A stretch of 64,000 nt of DNA from Cichorium intybus (GCA_023525715.1 CM042017.1:82427357-82491356), one strand, 5' to 3'. Positions 11,497-24,090 are shown, counted from the stretch's first letter. The notes: a model not told the origin generated them from the sequence alone. Program-made: numbers and translations.

Positions 11497-12946
11497 GACA
11501 CTGGTGTTACAACTTACTATCAAAATAAAATCATAGTTAAGTAGTAGACTTGCTAAAAGGAACCATGTCCCTCTTCTATCACCAAAGAAAGTCTACTTTT
11601 ATTGTCTATCATCTTCTAACATCTCGTTCAGGATCCTGAGATACATAGCGAAATACGTAAGAAAAAATTGTCTCGTGAGTTACATGGGTTTAGACACAAT
11701 ATATTATCAAGCATATTTGATAAACATCTTTTACTAAAATCATAATTCATGTAAAACGCAAACTATGTAATGCATGATCACATTCAATGCAAACTTACGG
11801 GTCCATCCCGTCTCATTTTATCATATTCATTTAAACTTACGGTTATGTACCGCCTCTAGGCCCTTATAGGACCGTGTCATCTGGGTGTGACACTTTTCAA
11901 TTAACCACGATAGGTGAGCGAATCATCCTACCGTGGCATCTTTTTATAGACATCTACTTCGCGAGGGAGGGTACTACCCCAGTAGAGTCTTGCTTATCCC
12001 TTTCGGGACATCATTGGCTAGCCAATTATTCTTTTATTAACTGTGAGACTCACACACAATGTATGCATAATCACCACTTTTGTTTCTATGACTCAATCAC
12101 ACACATATGTCATGTTATGTATAAAATAATAACTTTGCATAATATAATTATTTGCCATCACAAATATAGAGTAGTAACAACTTTAAAAGCATCTAAGTAA
12201 AAAGACTTATAATATTCATAAATTATTTAAAAGAACTAGCTTATTTTTCAAAAGAGTTCTTTCATTCAAAATATTTATTTTGCTATGTACCCCGTTTGGG
12301 AAAATCCACATGTACTCACCTGATACAATTCGTGTTTGTGTCACTTCTCAAATAGTCTCAAAAGTGTCTCCTTGATCTAAACGATTAAAATTGTATCTAA
12401 CGTCATTAACCGACTAAACAAAGTTAATAACATTTTCGTTATATAATAGTTTATTATTAACCATTTTATATACTACATGAGTCTTAATATAATAATGGTT
12501 ATCAATCAAGTAAACATAAACTTAAAAGTAACTTATAATATTTTTGTGATATAGTAACGTATTGTTAACTATTTCATATACCCTTTCGGTCAAATATGAA
12601 AATAGATACCAACCGGATACACGTAAGTTATAATATAACTAATAATAATTTAGTTATATAATAACGTTTTACAATTTATTTTCTTATACCTCGTAGGTAT
12701 AATACAAAATTAGTTATCGACATAACTAATAATATTTTAGTTATAAAATAACGTATTTTAAATGGACCAAGTCGACACTGTTAAAAATATGATATCAACA
12801 TGATCATAAAATTAGACTAATATCTTAAATTTATAATCATACTAACAACTAAAAACTATTAAAATAACGTTAAAAGGATCGTACCTTTTCGTTTATGAAA
12901 TTGTGTTTGTTGATAAAAGCTTTTATATCATCTTCAAAGGTTTTGG
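11497..12946 (-). repeat. Ty3 chromovirus LTR (right copy), truncated
   Basis: It aligns with 1587-2327 plus 4155-4880 of the left LTR and lacks the nested Mutator-like element, so it is the empty site for that insertion. It ends abruptly in the shared 'aaaggttttgg' at 12946 and lacks the roughly 690 bp that form the outer part of the left LTR. The break joins it to the repeat that also occurs at 34275. Confidence 0.75.
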
Positions 12947-14150
12947 CTATTGTAAAATTGTTATCGGAAAGTCTCAATCGTATTCAAGACCCTTGACTGA
13001 TATGTATACTAGAGACTCTTATGAAAGATCCTAGAGATGAAGGGAAGGAGGTGCATGCCTTTCTAAACTAATACAAATCTCCTTATAAGAAGGTAAAGAT
13101 ACATAAAATAAAGACAAAAATAACATACTCATCTTGAAAGGAAGACCATTATTGCTAAAATCTGAGTTTAACATAAAATAAACTTTTATTAAATGCTGGT
13201 AAATGTTTACATAATTACAAATTACACGAGATTTATATCCATAGAATGATTTGTAATATAAGTCTTCATCCATGTGGTCAAAAGATGTGATCAATGCATA
13301 TTCTTAATATTTCTCCTCAAGGTACTCTGTAGAAAAAATATGATGGTAAAATAGGGAACAAATAGCACATGAAGCACAAACAAAATACCAACAGTGAGTT
13401 ATATATTTTCGAAAGATAAGAAAGGTTAAACCAAGTCGATGGTAAAGTAACAAGCTACAACAAAACAGAATATGACATCACCGGACAAAATCAAGTCAAG
13501 TGTAAAGAAACAAAATTGTCTATTAACGTCAAGTCTATAACCATAATTTTAATAGAGCATTTAAGTGTACAATACCAAATCAGAATAGGCAAAAAATAAC
13601 AAACTGAAATCACAAGACCAAACGTCACTTTGGCATTTACGCAAACACCATGTGTGCGTATCAATGTTCCACAAGTATCTAATTATGCATTTAATGGATG
13701 AAAGGGAACAAGAAAAAATAGCACCATATGATGCATTTAATGTATGAAAGGGAAAAAAGAACGAAATAGCACCATGTACAAAATAGAGATAGATTGTATA
13801 ACGACTGAGGCATACCTTACTACCGAGTTGTCTCTCTCGTCTGTGACCGTGCTAACATACTGAATTTGAGATCATACTGGTGAGTGGTTATGTATTAGGA
13901 TTAATGATTACATTGGGGCAATTAGCATCTGATAGAACATAGAAAAGGTGAAGATTGAAGAACAAAAAGCGAAGATTATGTATTGGCCATTGGGATTACA
14001 AAAGCGTATGAGTAGGCTGAGTTTTGTCTTTTGTCTCCTCGTCTTCATAAAGCACACGTTACACTCCTGTTTTCCACTCCCAAGTTCGATCACCGCCACA
14101 GACTACTAGTATGTGATTTAAAACTTTTTTAAAAAAGAGTAAATTACAAA
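12946..14150. repeat. Dispersed repeat, copy A
   Basis: The first 380 bp or so (starting ggctattgtaaaattgttat) match 34279-34650, and about 13490-14150 match 34720-35325, with a divergent middle. Both copies are in the same orientation. I see no terminal repeats, target duplication or protein motif. The 63-codon minus-strand frame at 13908-14099 is not recognisable. Confidence 0.6.
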
Positions 14151-14351
14151 AATGGTTTCTGATTTACTGAAATACGTGACTTTATTCTAACTTTTGAGTT
14201 TATTTGATTTTTTTTGGCAGAGTCTATATATCTGCCCTGCTAACAAAATTTGTCAATCAATCAAATCCAAGGTATTTAATGTTAAGAGAATTTATTATTT
14301 TAATAATATAATATTAATATAATTATGATACGGAAGAGTCTTAACCCACCG

Positions 14352-14423
<72 letters not shown>

Positions 14424-14717
14424 AAAAAATATCGACGATAAAAAAATAAATCTAGATAATATATTTTTCTCATACCGCTCTAGTGTTTCGGTGCCACCGG
14501 CGTATTGACTTTCTAACGACGAAATAAAAATATTATTATTCATATATGATTTTAGACTACTAAATCCTAGATAATTAATAAAATTCATATTTTTATTAAA
14601 GATCGGTTAACGCCACCGATTCAAAACCTCAATAAATAAAAATAAAACATCAATCAAACATTGATTACATTGTCGAAATTATAAAAATTACGATTAGAAC
14701 TTGAATATTGTACATAC
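14151..14717. other. AT-rich spacer with (TA)n
   Basis: It contains a (TA)n run at 14355-14421 and no coding signal that I can support. Confidence 0.6.
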
Positions 14718-16214
14718 ACATTTATTCAATCTATGTATGGAGTAATCCACGCAGCAGCACATGATCTTCTGTAACGATTCCATTGTAAAAAAACAGGTGG
14801 CATCAGATATTTTTCTCTTAACACGACTCTAACATAATGGTTGTTATTTACGAACCCAATTGCAATAGCAACATGTTCATGTATTGGTGTGGAGTTGACC
14901 AAAGCGGAAAGTATGTTATACTGACAGCATTGCTTATAAAATGTAATATGACATTATACCTTGAAGCAACGAGGATACCAGTTAGGCAAAGTCAACCAAA
15001 TCTCATACGGTGCATCTATATCTGAACGAAAGAAATTTAACGAATTAAAGAGTTCAAATCGAGTTTGACTCCCAAACATATCATTATATTCGGTCTGGTG
15101 TGCGTCTAACTCCTCTAGTAAATCAGCCCGATTTTGTGACCACTCATTTTCATGAAGACCAATACAAGCAGCTATCGCTCGGAATCCACAATTTCCATCA
15201 CCCATTACATCATGTACATGACTTATGTAAAAGATGCAATATATATGGGAATTGATTAATGTATGATTCTGAGTAGCGTCTTTTGCTTGCGTATGAACTA
15301 TGTCGTGCTGGCTGATGATTCTCCTCGACATTATGCATATCTTCAGTTGGTAGCTTAGTTCGATTATTTTTGAAAGGCTTCTACTTCGAGCTTGGTCGAC
15401 CACGATTATTAATTTGAACAACAGGTTCACGAAGAAAATATGACTGGCTTTCGAAGTTCTGAGTGAACATTTGCGCTTCATCATCAACTTGAACGAGTGA
15501 CGGTGATAAATCAAGTTTTCTCCAAAACATATGAATCGAGTCAATAGGAAGAGGTATACCTGCATTCATATAATTCATTTGTTCATGCACACAAGGCAAT
15601 CCATGACACGTACCCAGTTGACAATGACAACCTACGCCACTAACAGTGCACCTCCCAAGTTCATTAAATAGGATGTCCAAAGCATGTATCGAAACAGATC
15701 GCCATAACAGTTCAAAGTGTGGTGCGTCGAATCTATGTTTCACAATGGTTTTGCTTTGTTGTAAGCTTGCCTTTATCGAAGTAAGTTGTATCCCAACAAC
15801 ATTATGAATAAAAGTTACACACGTCCATAAATCTGATTGTGTTGTATCCAGGTATTTTTTCAAGTTGGAATGTTGGCTTTCAACTCTGTTAGTTGTGTGA
15901 TTTCCAAAATTAAGAAATTTGTCAATCCAAGCCGATACAAACATATGCTTATATGAATTCAGTCATACATTGTTCAAATAATCCATGACGCCTGAAATGT
16001 AGGGCAAGGCTTAGTCAATTAAAATAACGACGATTGTTGAATTTATTAAGAATATATTAAGAATATCAATAATAACATTACCTTTATATCCGATCAACAG
16101 TATTTCGAGTTGTGCCAAATTATAGTCATATGCTTCCTCTGTTTGGGATTCGACTAATAATGCCCAACATTTGGTGAAGGAATACCAAGTGTTTAGTGGC
16201 CTTATTGCATTTCG
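14718..16214 (-). pseudogene. Mutator-like transposase fused to OTU protease domain (decayed)
   Basis: On the minus strand, 16214 to about 16085 reads like the end of a MULE transposase core (NTWYSFTKCWALL, AYDYNLAQLE). After a probable intron, 15990-15381 continues (NHTTNRVESQHSNLKKYL) with a SWIM zinc finger, CHCQLGTCHGLPCVHE. A further exon, about 15215-14950, has an OTU-type Cys-protease start, GDGNCGFRAIA (catalytic Cys codon 15188-15190), and a last segment, 14895-14725, reads IAIGFVNNNHYVRV, with the catalytic His codon at 14837-14839. MULE-OTU proteins are known plant transposases or domesticated derivatives. I see frame breaks and no start, and the 5' side is cut by the LINE, so I call it a relic. 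Confidence 0.7.
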
Positions 16215-16458
16215 ATTTTGTTTTTAAAAAATAAAAAAATAAGTTTGTGCTTGTTGATTGAAAATTTTTCCATACTTTAATTTCATTTTTCAAATATTGT
16301 AAAGTCTAATTTTTCTTATTGCTCGGGATGAGCAATGCTTAAAGTTTGGGGATGTTTAGAGATCATTTTGCGATCTCTTTTTGAGCTTCACGACTTCAAA
16401 TATTTGGTTACTTAAAGGTTTTCTTTAATTTTCACGTTTTTGGGTTTTTACTCTCATA

Positions 16459-18825
16459 ATGGCCGATGTATCACCGGGCATAATTCATGGTCCAGATTCA
16501 TCATTGAAAACCGATAAGGTGCTAGGAAATCAAATTCATATGTTTTCTGCACAATGTTTTATAAATCCTGAAATTACGTTCAATATGGTTGAAAAAAAAA
16601 ATATAAAGAACAAACAACCACGTATCTTTAAACAACATTCTGTTAAAAATACAATGTTGGATATCTCGATTGATAGAAGCATACAAGAAAGGGAATCTGT
16701 TATTAACCATAAACGGTTTACAGAAATAGTTGATGGAAAAGAAAGAGATATGCATTCTCAAAATGATCTCGAAAAAGAAAAACAATATGGAATGTATGTT
16801 GCTGCTTCGACTGAATTTAGTGATGTTTTGGAGAAGTGTGCTTCACCAAAATACCGTGAGCAGTTGCTAGATACTCTTTCTCGAAAGATAACTCATGGGG
16901 GTGGTACAAGCAGCTCGGTCACGCAAGTTTCTGGAGATGGTGGCAAAAGTTCTGATTACGACGGGAAATGCCTTCTGATTTCTCCACTTGAGATGAACGA
17001 TGGTATGGTCACGGAATACTCATCTGCTGAAGAAAACAATGGTGAAGATGATGAACCATTCGTTAATCATATGGGTGACCCATCTACCAACAAAGATGAC
17101 TGCATGATGCCTCACTTCAAGACCGGTGATGGAGCTACCGTTGTGTCTCTTCTGGCTACCAAAGATGTGAACGTTGGGGAAGAAAACGCTAATCTCACGT
17201 CCGGTGAGTGCATGGTGCAACACTTCATGGCTACCGGAAAACAACATCTCACGTCCGGTGGTGGAGGTATAGGTCAATCGGCTACCGGAAAAGAACATAT
17301 CGTGGCTTCAACACGTGGAGAGAACGCACCAACGGTCACCAACATCACTTCTATCATCGGCCAAGGTATAATTGACTCCTCTCTTTTAAATTATGAAAGT
17401 GGAATTGATAATGCTAGTTTTAAGTTAAAGTCCAAGTCTAAGGGACAAGTGGGTGGTAGTACCCATGAAAAGGACAATTATGAGCATGCTTGTGACTCCA
17501 CTATGGTAGACAAAGAAACATACTTTCCCTTTTCCCATGATTTAACTTCCACACCATGTCACTTTATTTCTTCTAGTCTTACGATACATGTGGTCGGCAC
17601 TTCCTCCTCACAAAAGTTCAAGCTTTTTCATGGACCGAACCCATCTCATCTTCCTTCCCTCTTGGGCCCTCATAAGCCTTCTTCCCTCTTAGGCCTTCCT
17701 AAGCCCAACTTACCTTTTAATTCTAAAATCTCTCTTGAGCCCAACTTATCTAGTAATAAACATAATAATATTATAAGTAAGATGGAATCTGAAAACATAA
17801 ATAATAACGCTTGGTCCCATAAACTCCCGTTGCTCGTTAACTCTCAAGCGAACATTTTGAGTGGTTCGCACAAACACTCAAGTGACAATTTCCGATTCAT
17901 TCCTAACTTAAGTCACGATGTTGACGTCCCCGTTGATATCCCGGTAACGGTCGTTAATAAAATTTGTCAGACTCATGCGCGGACCATATGTGGTTATTTT
18001 GTTGGATGCAAAATGAATTATTCGGATGTTCGTTTTCTCGATTCTAAGATGTGGTCTCAACATGGTCTTGAGGACGTTTTGTTAAATGGTAATGGAGTTT
18101 ATTTATTTAAATTTAACAACGACCAAGGTCTCAAACATGTTATAACCCACGGCCCATGGACTTTTAAGGGTGCGCCCATTGTAATGCAAAAATGGAGACC
18201 CGGACTTAGCATTCATAGAAACAACCATGACAAACTTCCTCTATGGATTAAAATACATGACATCCCTTATGAGACATGGAGTGAGGAAGGCTTAAGTCAC
18301 ATTGCTTCTAAAATTGGAAATCCACTTGCCATGGACTCTTATACGGCAAACATGTGCACTTATGCTGCTGGTAAAGCCGTTTATGCACGTATACTCCTAG
18401 AAGTACCCACGCGTCCCACATGGGTTGACAAAGTGATGATCCGAATCCCTGATCCCGATACTCTTGAATTTTCTACTCATACTCTTAGAGTTGAATATGA
18501 ATGGAAACCGCCTATGTGCTCCCATTATAAGGTGTTTGGTCATGAAACACATGTGTGTATGCAAGTTATTGCTAAAGCTAATGCTACTTCTCCCACAACT
18601 ACGGATAAGCTAGAACAACCTCAATTTTCTACCATTATAGATAAAAGTGATGATTTTATTACGGTTTCAAAAAAGAAAAATTATTCAAAACATGATTCTA
18701 AAAATGACAAGAAAAACAATGAATCTTCTAAAAGTCATCCGAGTGGAAAATACCAAAACACTTCGCAAGAAAACTATTTTTCCAAAAATAATAATAAATT
18801 TAAAACTAATAGAAATAAGTCGTGA
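16459..18825 (+). CDS. LINE ORF1 protein (DUF4283 type)
   Basis: A 788-codon open frame. Residues 1-490 are low-complexity and Ser-rich with no domain that I know. Residues about 495-690 form the DUF4283/RRM-like RNA-binding region of plant LINE ORF1 proteins (NGNGVYLFKF, HGPWTFKGAPIVMQKW, PLWIKIHDIPYETWSEEGLSHIASKIGNPL). A zinc knuckle follows at about residue 693, CSHYKVFGHETHVC, in which the second Cys is replaced by Tyr, so it probably no longer binds zinc. The tail is Lys/Asn-rich. This protein packages the LINE RNA. The frame is open although ORF2 is broken. Confidence 0.82.
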   Translation: MADVSPGIIHGPDSSLKTDKVLGNQIHMFSAQCFINPEITFNMVEKKNIKNKQPRIFKQHSVKNTMLDISIDRSIQERESVINHKRFTEIVDGKERDMHSQNDLEKEKQYGMYVAASTEFSDVLEKCASPKYREQLLDTLSRKITHGGGTSSSVTQVSGDGGKSSDYDGKCLLISPLEMNDGMVTEYSSAEENNGEDDEPFVNHMGDPSTNKDDCMMPHFKTGDGATVVSLLATKDVNVGEENANLTSGECMVQHFMATGKQHLTSGGGGIGQSATGKEHIVASTRGENAPTVTNITSIIGQGIIDSSLLNYESGIDNASFKLKSKSKGQVGGSTHEKDNYEHACDSTMVDKETYFPFSHDLTSTPCHFISSSLTIHVVGTSSSQKFKLFHGPNPSHLPSLLGPHKPSSLLGLPKPNLPFNSKISLEPNLSSNKHNNIISKMESENINNNAWSHKLPLLVNSQANILSGSHKHSSDNFRFIPNLSHDVDVPVDIPVTVVNKICQTHARTICGYFVGCKMNYSDVRFLDSKMWSQHGLEDVLLNGNGVYLFKFNNDQGLKHVITHGPWTFKGAPIVMQKWRPGLSIHRNNHDKLPLWIKIHDIPYETWSEEGLSHIASKIGNPLAMDSYTANMCTYAAGKAVYARILLEVPTRPTWVDKVMIRIPDPDTLEFSTHTLRVEYEWKPPMCSHYKVFGHETHVCMQVIAKANATSPTTTDKLEQPQFSTIIDKSDDFITVSKKKNYSKHDSKNDKKNNESSKSHPSGKYQNTSQENYFSKNNNKFKTNRNKS

Positions 18826-19244
18826 TTTGAGTTCCACCCGGTTCCTAATAAGAACCGCCCCCCTATTCCCCCCCTTTCTGATAATCCCCCACCCGGTTTC
18901 CCTACCCCATCGTCCGCCTTTCTTCCACCACGCCCCCGAAACAGTCTGTGCGCTCCACTCCTATCTTCAATGCCTTCTCCGTTTTTGAGAGTTGTTCAAC
19001 CGACATCACAGATCATCCCACTTCCACTTCCCCCTCCCCCTACACATGCTCCCTCCCCCATTATTTCTGATGATTTTGTCACGGATACTGATGACCTCTT
19101 CGACGAGGATAAATGCATTGAGGTCGACTCTGATGATAGGGAAATTGCCCAGTTCATTGTAGGAGATATTGGATCCCCTCATGATCACCTTATGATAGCT
19201 CCAGCATCCGAGCAGATGGACTCCACCACCCTCTCGGTTTCTAT

Positions 19245-22200
19245 ATGACGCACGTCGCTGCGTGGAACTCTCACGGTCTCTGTAAGCTTTCTCATCAGAA
19301 AGCTTTGAGAGAGCTTATCCGCGATCAAAATCTCAAAATTTGTGCCGCCATTGAAACTCGTGCTTCATTCTCTAATCTCCCTCATATCTGTAGTCGTGTC
19401 TTTGGCTCCTGGTCTTGGTCTTCCAACGGGCTTTTTTACCCTCGAGGGACTAGAATTGTGGTTGCCTGGGACCCGCTGGCTGTTGATATGATGCTTCTCG
19501 ACTCCAATGATCAGGTTATGCATTTCAGCGTTAAAATTCGTGCTTCTAATAAATCATCTTCTGCTCGTTTATCTATGCTCATAATAATCACATGTTGCGT
19601 CGCTCTCTATGGGATTCTCTTGCGGCTCATAAACATGTTGTTAAAGATGCCCCCTGGATCGTGTTGGGTGATTTCAATGTTGCTCTTGACATGAAAGATA
19701 GCACAGCTGGGGCGTCTGGTATCTCTCGTGGCATGGATGATTTCAGGGACTGTGTGAATCGGATTGAGATGGAGGACCTTAATTTCAAAGGTCTCTTCTA
19801 CACCTGGACCAAGTCTCCTAACGGTTCCGGTGGCATTCTCAAGAAGCTTGACCGTGTCATGGGTAATCCGCGCTTCGTTGCTTCTTTCCCCTCTGCTTCT
19901 GTCACTTTTCTCCCTTACCGATCGTCCGACCATTCCCCTGTTGTGCTTTCTCCCCCCCTCAGATCCCCGTTCAAGCTTAAACCGTTCAAGTTCCCTAATT
20001 TTCTAACCTATAAGAAAGAGTTTAAGCATGTTGTTGCTTATTCTTGGGATCCCAATATCCCCGGCCATCAGATGTATAAGGTTTTCCAAAACCTGAAAAA
20101 TCTGAAAGCGCCTTTGCGTAAGCTGCTGCATAGCCAGGGCAACCTCTTCTCTAAGGTTATCTCTCTTCATACTAAGCTTGATAGAGTTCAGATTGCTCTG
20201 GATCGGGACCCTTTCAATAGGCCTCTCCGTGACGAACAATGCAGGTTCCTTCTCGCTTATAACGAGGCTTGCCTGGATGAAGAGAGGTTCCTGAAACAGA
20301 AGGCTAAGGTTGACTGGCTTCGTGAGGGCGATAAAAACTCTGTTTTCTTCAACAAGTCTGTTAAAAGCCGTAATTCTCGCAATCGTATCGACTCCATCCA
20401 GGATGCGCAGGGCAGCTGGATTTCTGGGGATGCCCTCCCCAATCTGTTCGTCTCCCACTTCCAAACTTTCTTAGGCACAGCCCACCCCTCCATTGCTATT
20501 CATGACCCGTGTTCCCTCTTCTCTAATAAGCTCTACCCTCTTCAATCTGCCGCCATGCTTACTCTTGTTACGGATGAGGGGGTTAAGTGCATCTTGTTCC
20601 AGATGGGCGATGATAAAGCGCCCGGCCCAAATGGTTTCTCGGTTAAGTTCTTCAAGTCTGCTTGGGATATCGTGGGGCACGATGTTTGTTCGGCGGTTAA
20701 GGAGTTCTTCTCTTCGGGTAAAATCCTTAAGTCGCTCAATAACACCGTGCTTGCTCTAATCCCTAAGGTTGATTCCCCGTCTAAAGTCACTGATTTCCGC
20801 CCCATCACCTGTTGTAACGTTGTTTACAAATGTATCAGCAAGATCATTGCGGATCGTATCAAGAACCACCTCTCTTCTCTGGTTGATGAAAACCAGTCTG
20901 CTTTCATTCCAGGGCGCCTGATCACTGACAATGTTCTTCTTGTCCAGGAGCTCATGCGTGATTATCATTGTCATCGTGGTCCCCCCAGGTGTGCGTTTAA
21001 AGTCGATATCCAAAAAGCTTACGATACGGTTGACTGGTTTTTTCTTCGCACCATCTTGGTTGGGTTTGGTTTCCCCATTCGTATGATTGACTGGATCATG
21101 ACGTGTGTCTCCACTGTTGCTTACTCTGTGAGCATCAATGGTAATATGTACAGATTCTTCAACGGTTAAAGGGGCATCCGTCAGGGTGACCCCCTCTCTC
21201 CCTATCTCTTCATTCTTGTCATGGAGGTGCTTAACCTTATGATCAAGAGAAACATCTCTGACTCCGATTCTTTTAAATTCCATCGACAATGTGAGGAGCA
21301 AAGTATCACCCATCTCTGCTTTGCCGATGACCTTCTTCTCTTCTGTCATGGCGATAGCTCTTCGGTTCGTGTCATAAATGACTCTCTTGCTGAATTCTCT
21401 AGGGTCTCTGGGCTCCACCCTAACGAAGCGAAGAGTGAAGCCTTCTACTGCAATGTTGGTGAGAGGACCAGAGCTTCCATTGATCGTATTGTTAGGTTTC
21501 CGGAGGGATCTCTCCCTGTCCGATACCTTGGTGTCCCTCTCATCACCACTCGTCTTGTCCACAAGGACTGTAAACGCCTAGTTGATAAAGTCAAATGCAG
21601 GATTAACGACTGGAAGAACAAGTCTCTCTCTTTTGCCGGTCGTCTCCAACTCATCTTCTCTGTCCTTTCTTCCATGAAAATTTATTGGGCTTCCGTTTTT
21701 ATTCTTCCTAAATCTATCTCTAACGAGATTGAGAAACTCACTAGGGGTTTCCTCTGGTGCAACGGTGAGATGAAGCGTGGTAAAGCCAAAGTCTCATGGA
21801 AGACTGTATGTCTCCCTAAGACCCATGGTGGTCTGGGTATTCGTAACCTTGCTGTTTGGAATATTGCCCTTATGGCTTCCCATACCTGGAGACTCCTTTC
21901 TAATAAGGATTCTCTCTAGGTCAGGTGGATCCACTCGTACCGCTTCTGTTGGCGTAACTTCTGGGATGCCCCCAAGAAGCGCGGTACGGGCTATGCGTGG
22001 CGCAATATACTAGGCATGCGGGGTAAGATAAGGGGCTTTATTGTCTCCAAGGTTGGTGATGGCTGCTCTACGTCTGCTTGGTTCGATAACTGGCATCCTG
22101 CTGGTCCCCTCTCTCAGTTCTTATCCGCCCGTAACATCCATACTGCGGGCTTCACTCCTGATTCTAAGGTTGCTAACCTTGTCCTCAACGGGTGTTGGGT

Positions 22201-22875
22201 ACGCCCCTATTGCTGGCAGGACTCCCATCCCGTTCTGCTTTCTCATAACCCCCTTCTCTTTCCACGTCCGTTCCTGATAAACTCCTCTGGAGATCTTGCG
22301 ACGGTAAGGTCTCTTTTTTTTCGGTCCGTTCTGTCTGGCACTCTATACGCCCATCGGACCTGCCTGTCGAATGGTATCATCTTGTTTGGTACTCCCAGAA
22401 TATCCCTAGACATGCCTTCATTCTCTGGGTTGCTCTCAAAGATCGACTCATGACCCATGATAAAATCAGAAGCCGGGAGACTAACGCCAACCTTATCTGT
22501 GCCTTCTGCGGTGATTGTTCCGATTCCCTTCCACATCTTTTCTTTGAGTGTTCTTTCCCTTCTATGGTTTGGCATGATCTTCAGCATGTTATGAACCTCT
22601 CCTTCCCCACAAATTGCTGGTCGGATATCATCAATCTCCTCAAGTCCATCACTAAGGGTAAGACCGTTTGGTCCATTATCCGAAGACTTGTGCTTGCGGG
22701 AGCTATCTACCACATTTGGCAGGAAAGAAATAACCGGATTTTTAAGAATAATAGACGATCGTATCATGATGTTGTCAAGACTATTATTGATGATGTCCGT
22801 TGTAGATTGGTGAGTCTCTCTATAAAACCTTCTCCTAATGTTATTTTGGCTAAAAGAGTATGGTCCCTACCCTAA
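19245..22875 (+). pseudogene. LINE ORF2: endonuclease, reverse transcriptase, zf-RVT
   Basis: The endonuclease part has WNSHGL, AAIETRA, VLGDFNVAL and SSDHSPVVL, with a frameshift near 19565. The RT part has DKAPGPNGFS, DFRPITCCNVVYKCISK, DENQSAFIPGR, KVDIQKAYDTVDW, RQGDPLSP and the catalytic CFADDLLLF. A TAA at 21167-21169 falls just before RQGDPLSP and a TAG at 21917-21919 replaces a Trp codon. Another frameshift lies near the T-run at 22310. The last part has the C-terminal zinc-binding module (CAFCGDCSDSLPHLFFEC). The set matches plant L1-type LINEs. Four lesions make it inactive. Confidence 0.9.
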
Positions 22876-23139
22876 CGTTGAGAGATGTATCTCCTATTTT
22901 CCACTGTGGTCTATTATTCTCTCCTATCTCATCTTTTCTATTATATATTTCTCTGCTTGTATGGTTTGTTTTTTTTTTTTTTGTAGGATGTTTGCTTTTT
23001 ATGTTCCTGTTATGTTTTCTGGTTCCAAAACCTGTTTTGGTTCCTAGTTTTGCCTTGTTGACCATTGGGGCCTGTCCCAATGGGTCTTTTTGTTGCTTAT
23101 TTGGTGGGGAGTCCCCAGCCTTAAATTGTATTTATTCTT

Positions 23140-23190
23140 TTTATTAATAAAACTTGCTAGAGGTACCGTCCTCTTTACCAAAAAAAAAAA
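23140..23190 (+). terminator. LINE 3' end with poly(A)
   Basis: 'attaataaaact' gives an AATAAA polyadenylation signal at about 23144, followed by an A-run of 11 at 23180-23190, as expected for the 3' end of a retroposed LINE. Confidence 0.75.
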
Positions 23191-23202
23191 TTGTGTTTTT
23201 AA

Positions 23203-24090
23203 CGTATTTCATCATTTTACGTCGAAAAATGAACTAATTTATGTGTTTTTGTTTGCAGGGCTTAACGGAAGGTAAATGTATGTATGTGTTTTAATTTATG
23301 GGATATTCTATTCTATTTTTTTTTATTTATTTAGATTATATTTCTGTTTAAAACCAATTATTTTTTTAAAGCCCTAAAACCACCCTTTTTAACTCTAAAC
23401 CACCAAACTATTTTAGAAAATCATTTTTAATTTATTTTTATTTTCTTAACTTTTATAAATAAGATTTATTTCAATTAATTATTTTTAGTCTTTTTCATTT
23501 TACTTTTAAATATAGAATTTTATTTAGTTTTTTTTAATTATTTATTTTCTTTTACTTAGCTTATTTTTATTAAACCATTTTCTTTTTATATTTTGCCAAT
23601 TACTTTTACATTATCTTATTTTATTTAAAACCAATTAGTTTTTTATTTTAGAATTTTAGTCTTTATTATTTTCAACATTAGTTTTAGTTTTAATTTTAAA
23701 ATTATTATCTTTTATATTTTTTGAAAAACATTTTTATTTTTTTTATTTTTATTAAAACCTATTTATTTTTATTTTATTAGTTTTAGGTTTATTTTTTTAT
23801 TTATTTTGATAATTTTTTGTATATTTTATATTTTTATGAAACTTATTTTTATTTTTAGCTTTCTAGTTTATAATAATTATAAACTTTACTTTTATTTTAA
23901 TTATAGCTTTTTATTTATTTTAATTTCGTATTTTAGCTTTTTATTTTATTTTAACCCATTTAAATATTTTATTTTCAACCCTTTTATATTTTTTGTCTCA
24001 TAAATTTAAAATATACATATGTTAGTTTTTTAATTCCAAAAATTCATAAAAAGTCAAATAAGTTCGGATTTAATATAAAATTAATTAAAA
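23203..24090. other. Extremely T-rich low-complexity region
   Basis: About 23290-24090 consists of runs of T and TTTA with few G or C on this strand. The 65-codon frame at 23806-24003 is nearly all F, Y, I and L and is a composition artefact. No gene seen. Confidence 0.7.

Larger units (their letters stand above)
16215..23202 (+). mobile_element. L1-type LINE, nearly full length, defective
   Basis: The element has two open reading frames, ORF1 (16459-18825) and ORF2 (19245-22875), a 3' untranslated region and a poly(A) run ending about 23190. A 13-bp direct repeat with one mismatch (16215-16227 and 23190-23202, attNtgtttttaa) flanks it and may be the target duplication; both are T-rich, so this is tentative. 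ORF2 is markedly richer in G and C than the surrounding DNA. It carries two frameshifts and two stops, so it is not autonomous. The insertion lies at the upstream edge of the MULE-OTU relic. Confidence 0.88.

Noticed and set aside
19607..22767. Several long minus-strand frames opposite LINE ORF2
   Set aside because: Shadow frames favoured by the higher G+C content and codon bias of ORF2; no domain of their own.
23806..24003. 65-residue hydrophobic peptide
   Set aside because: Lies in extreme T-rich DNA; F/Y/I/L composition is forced by base content.
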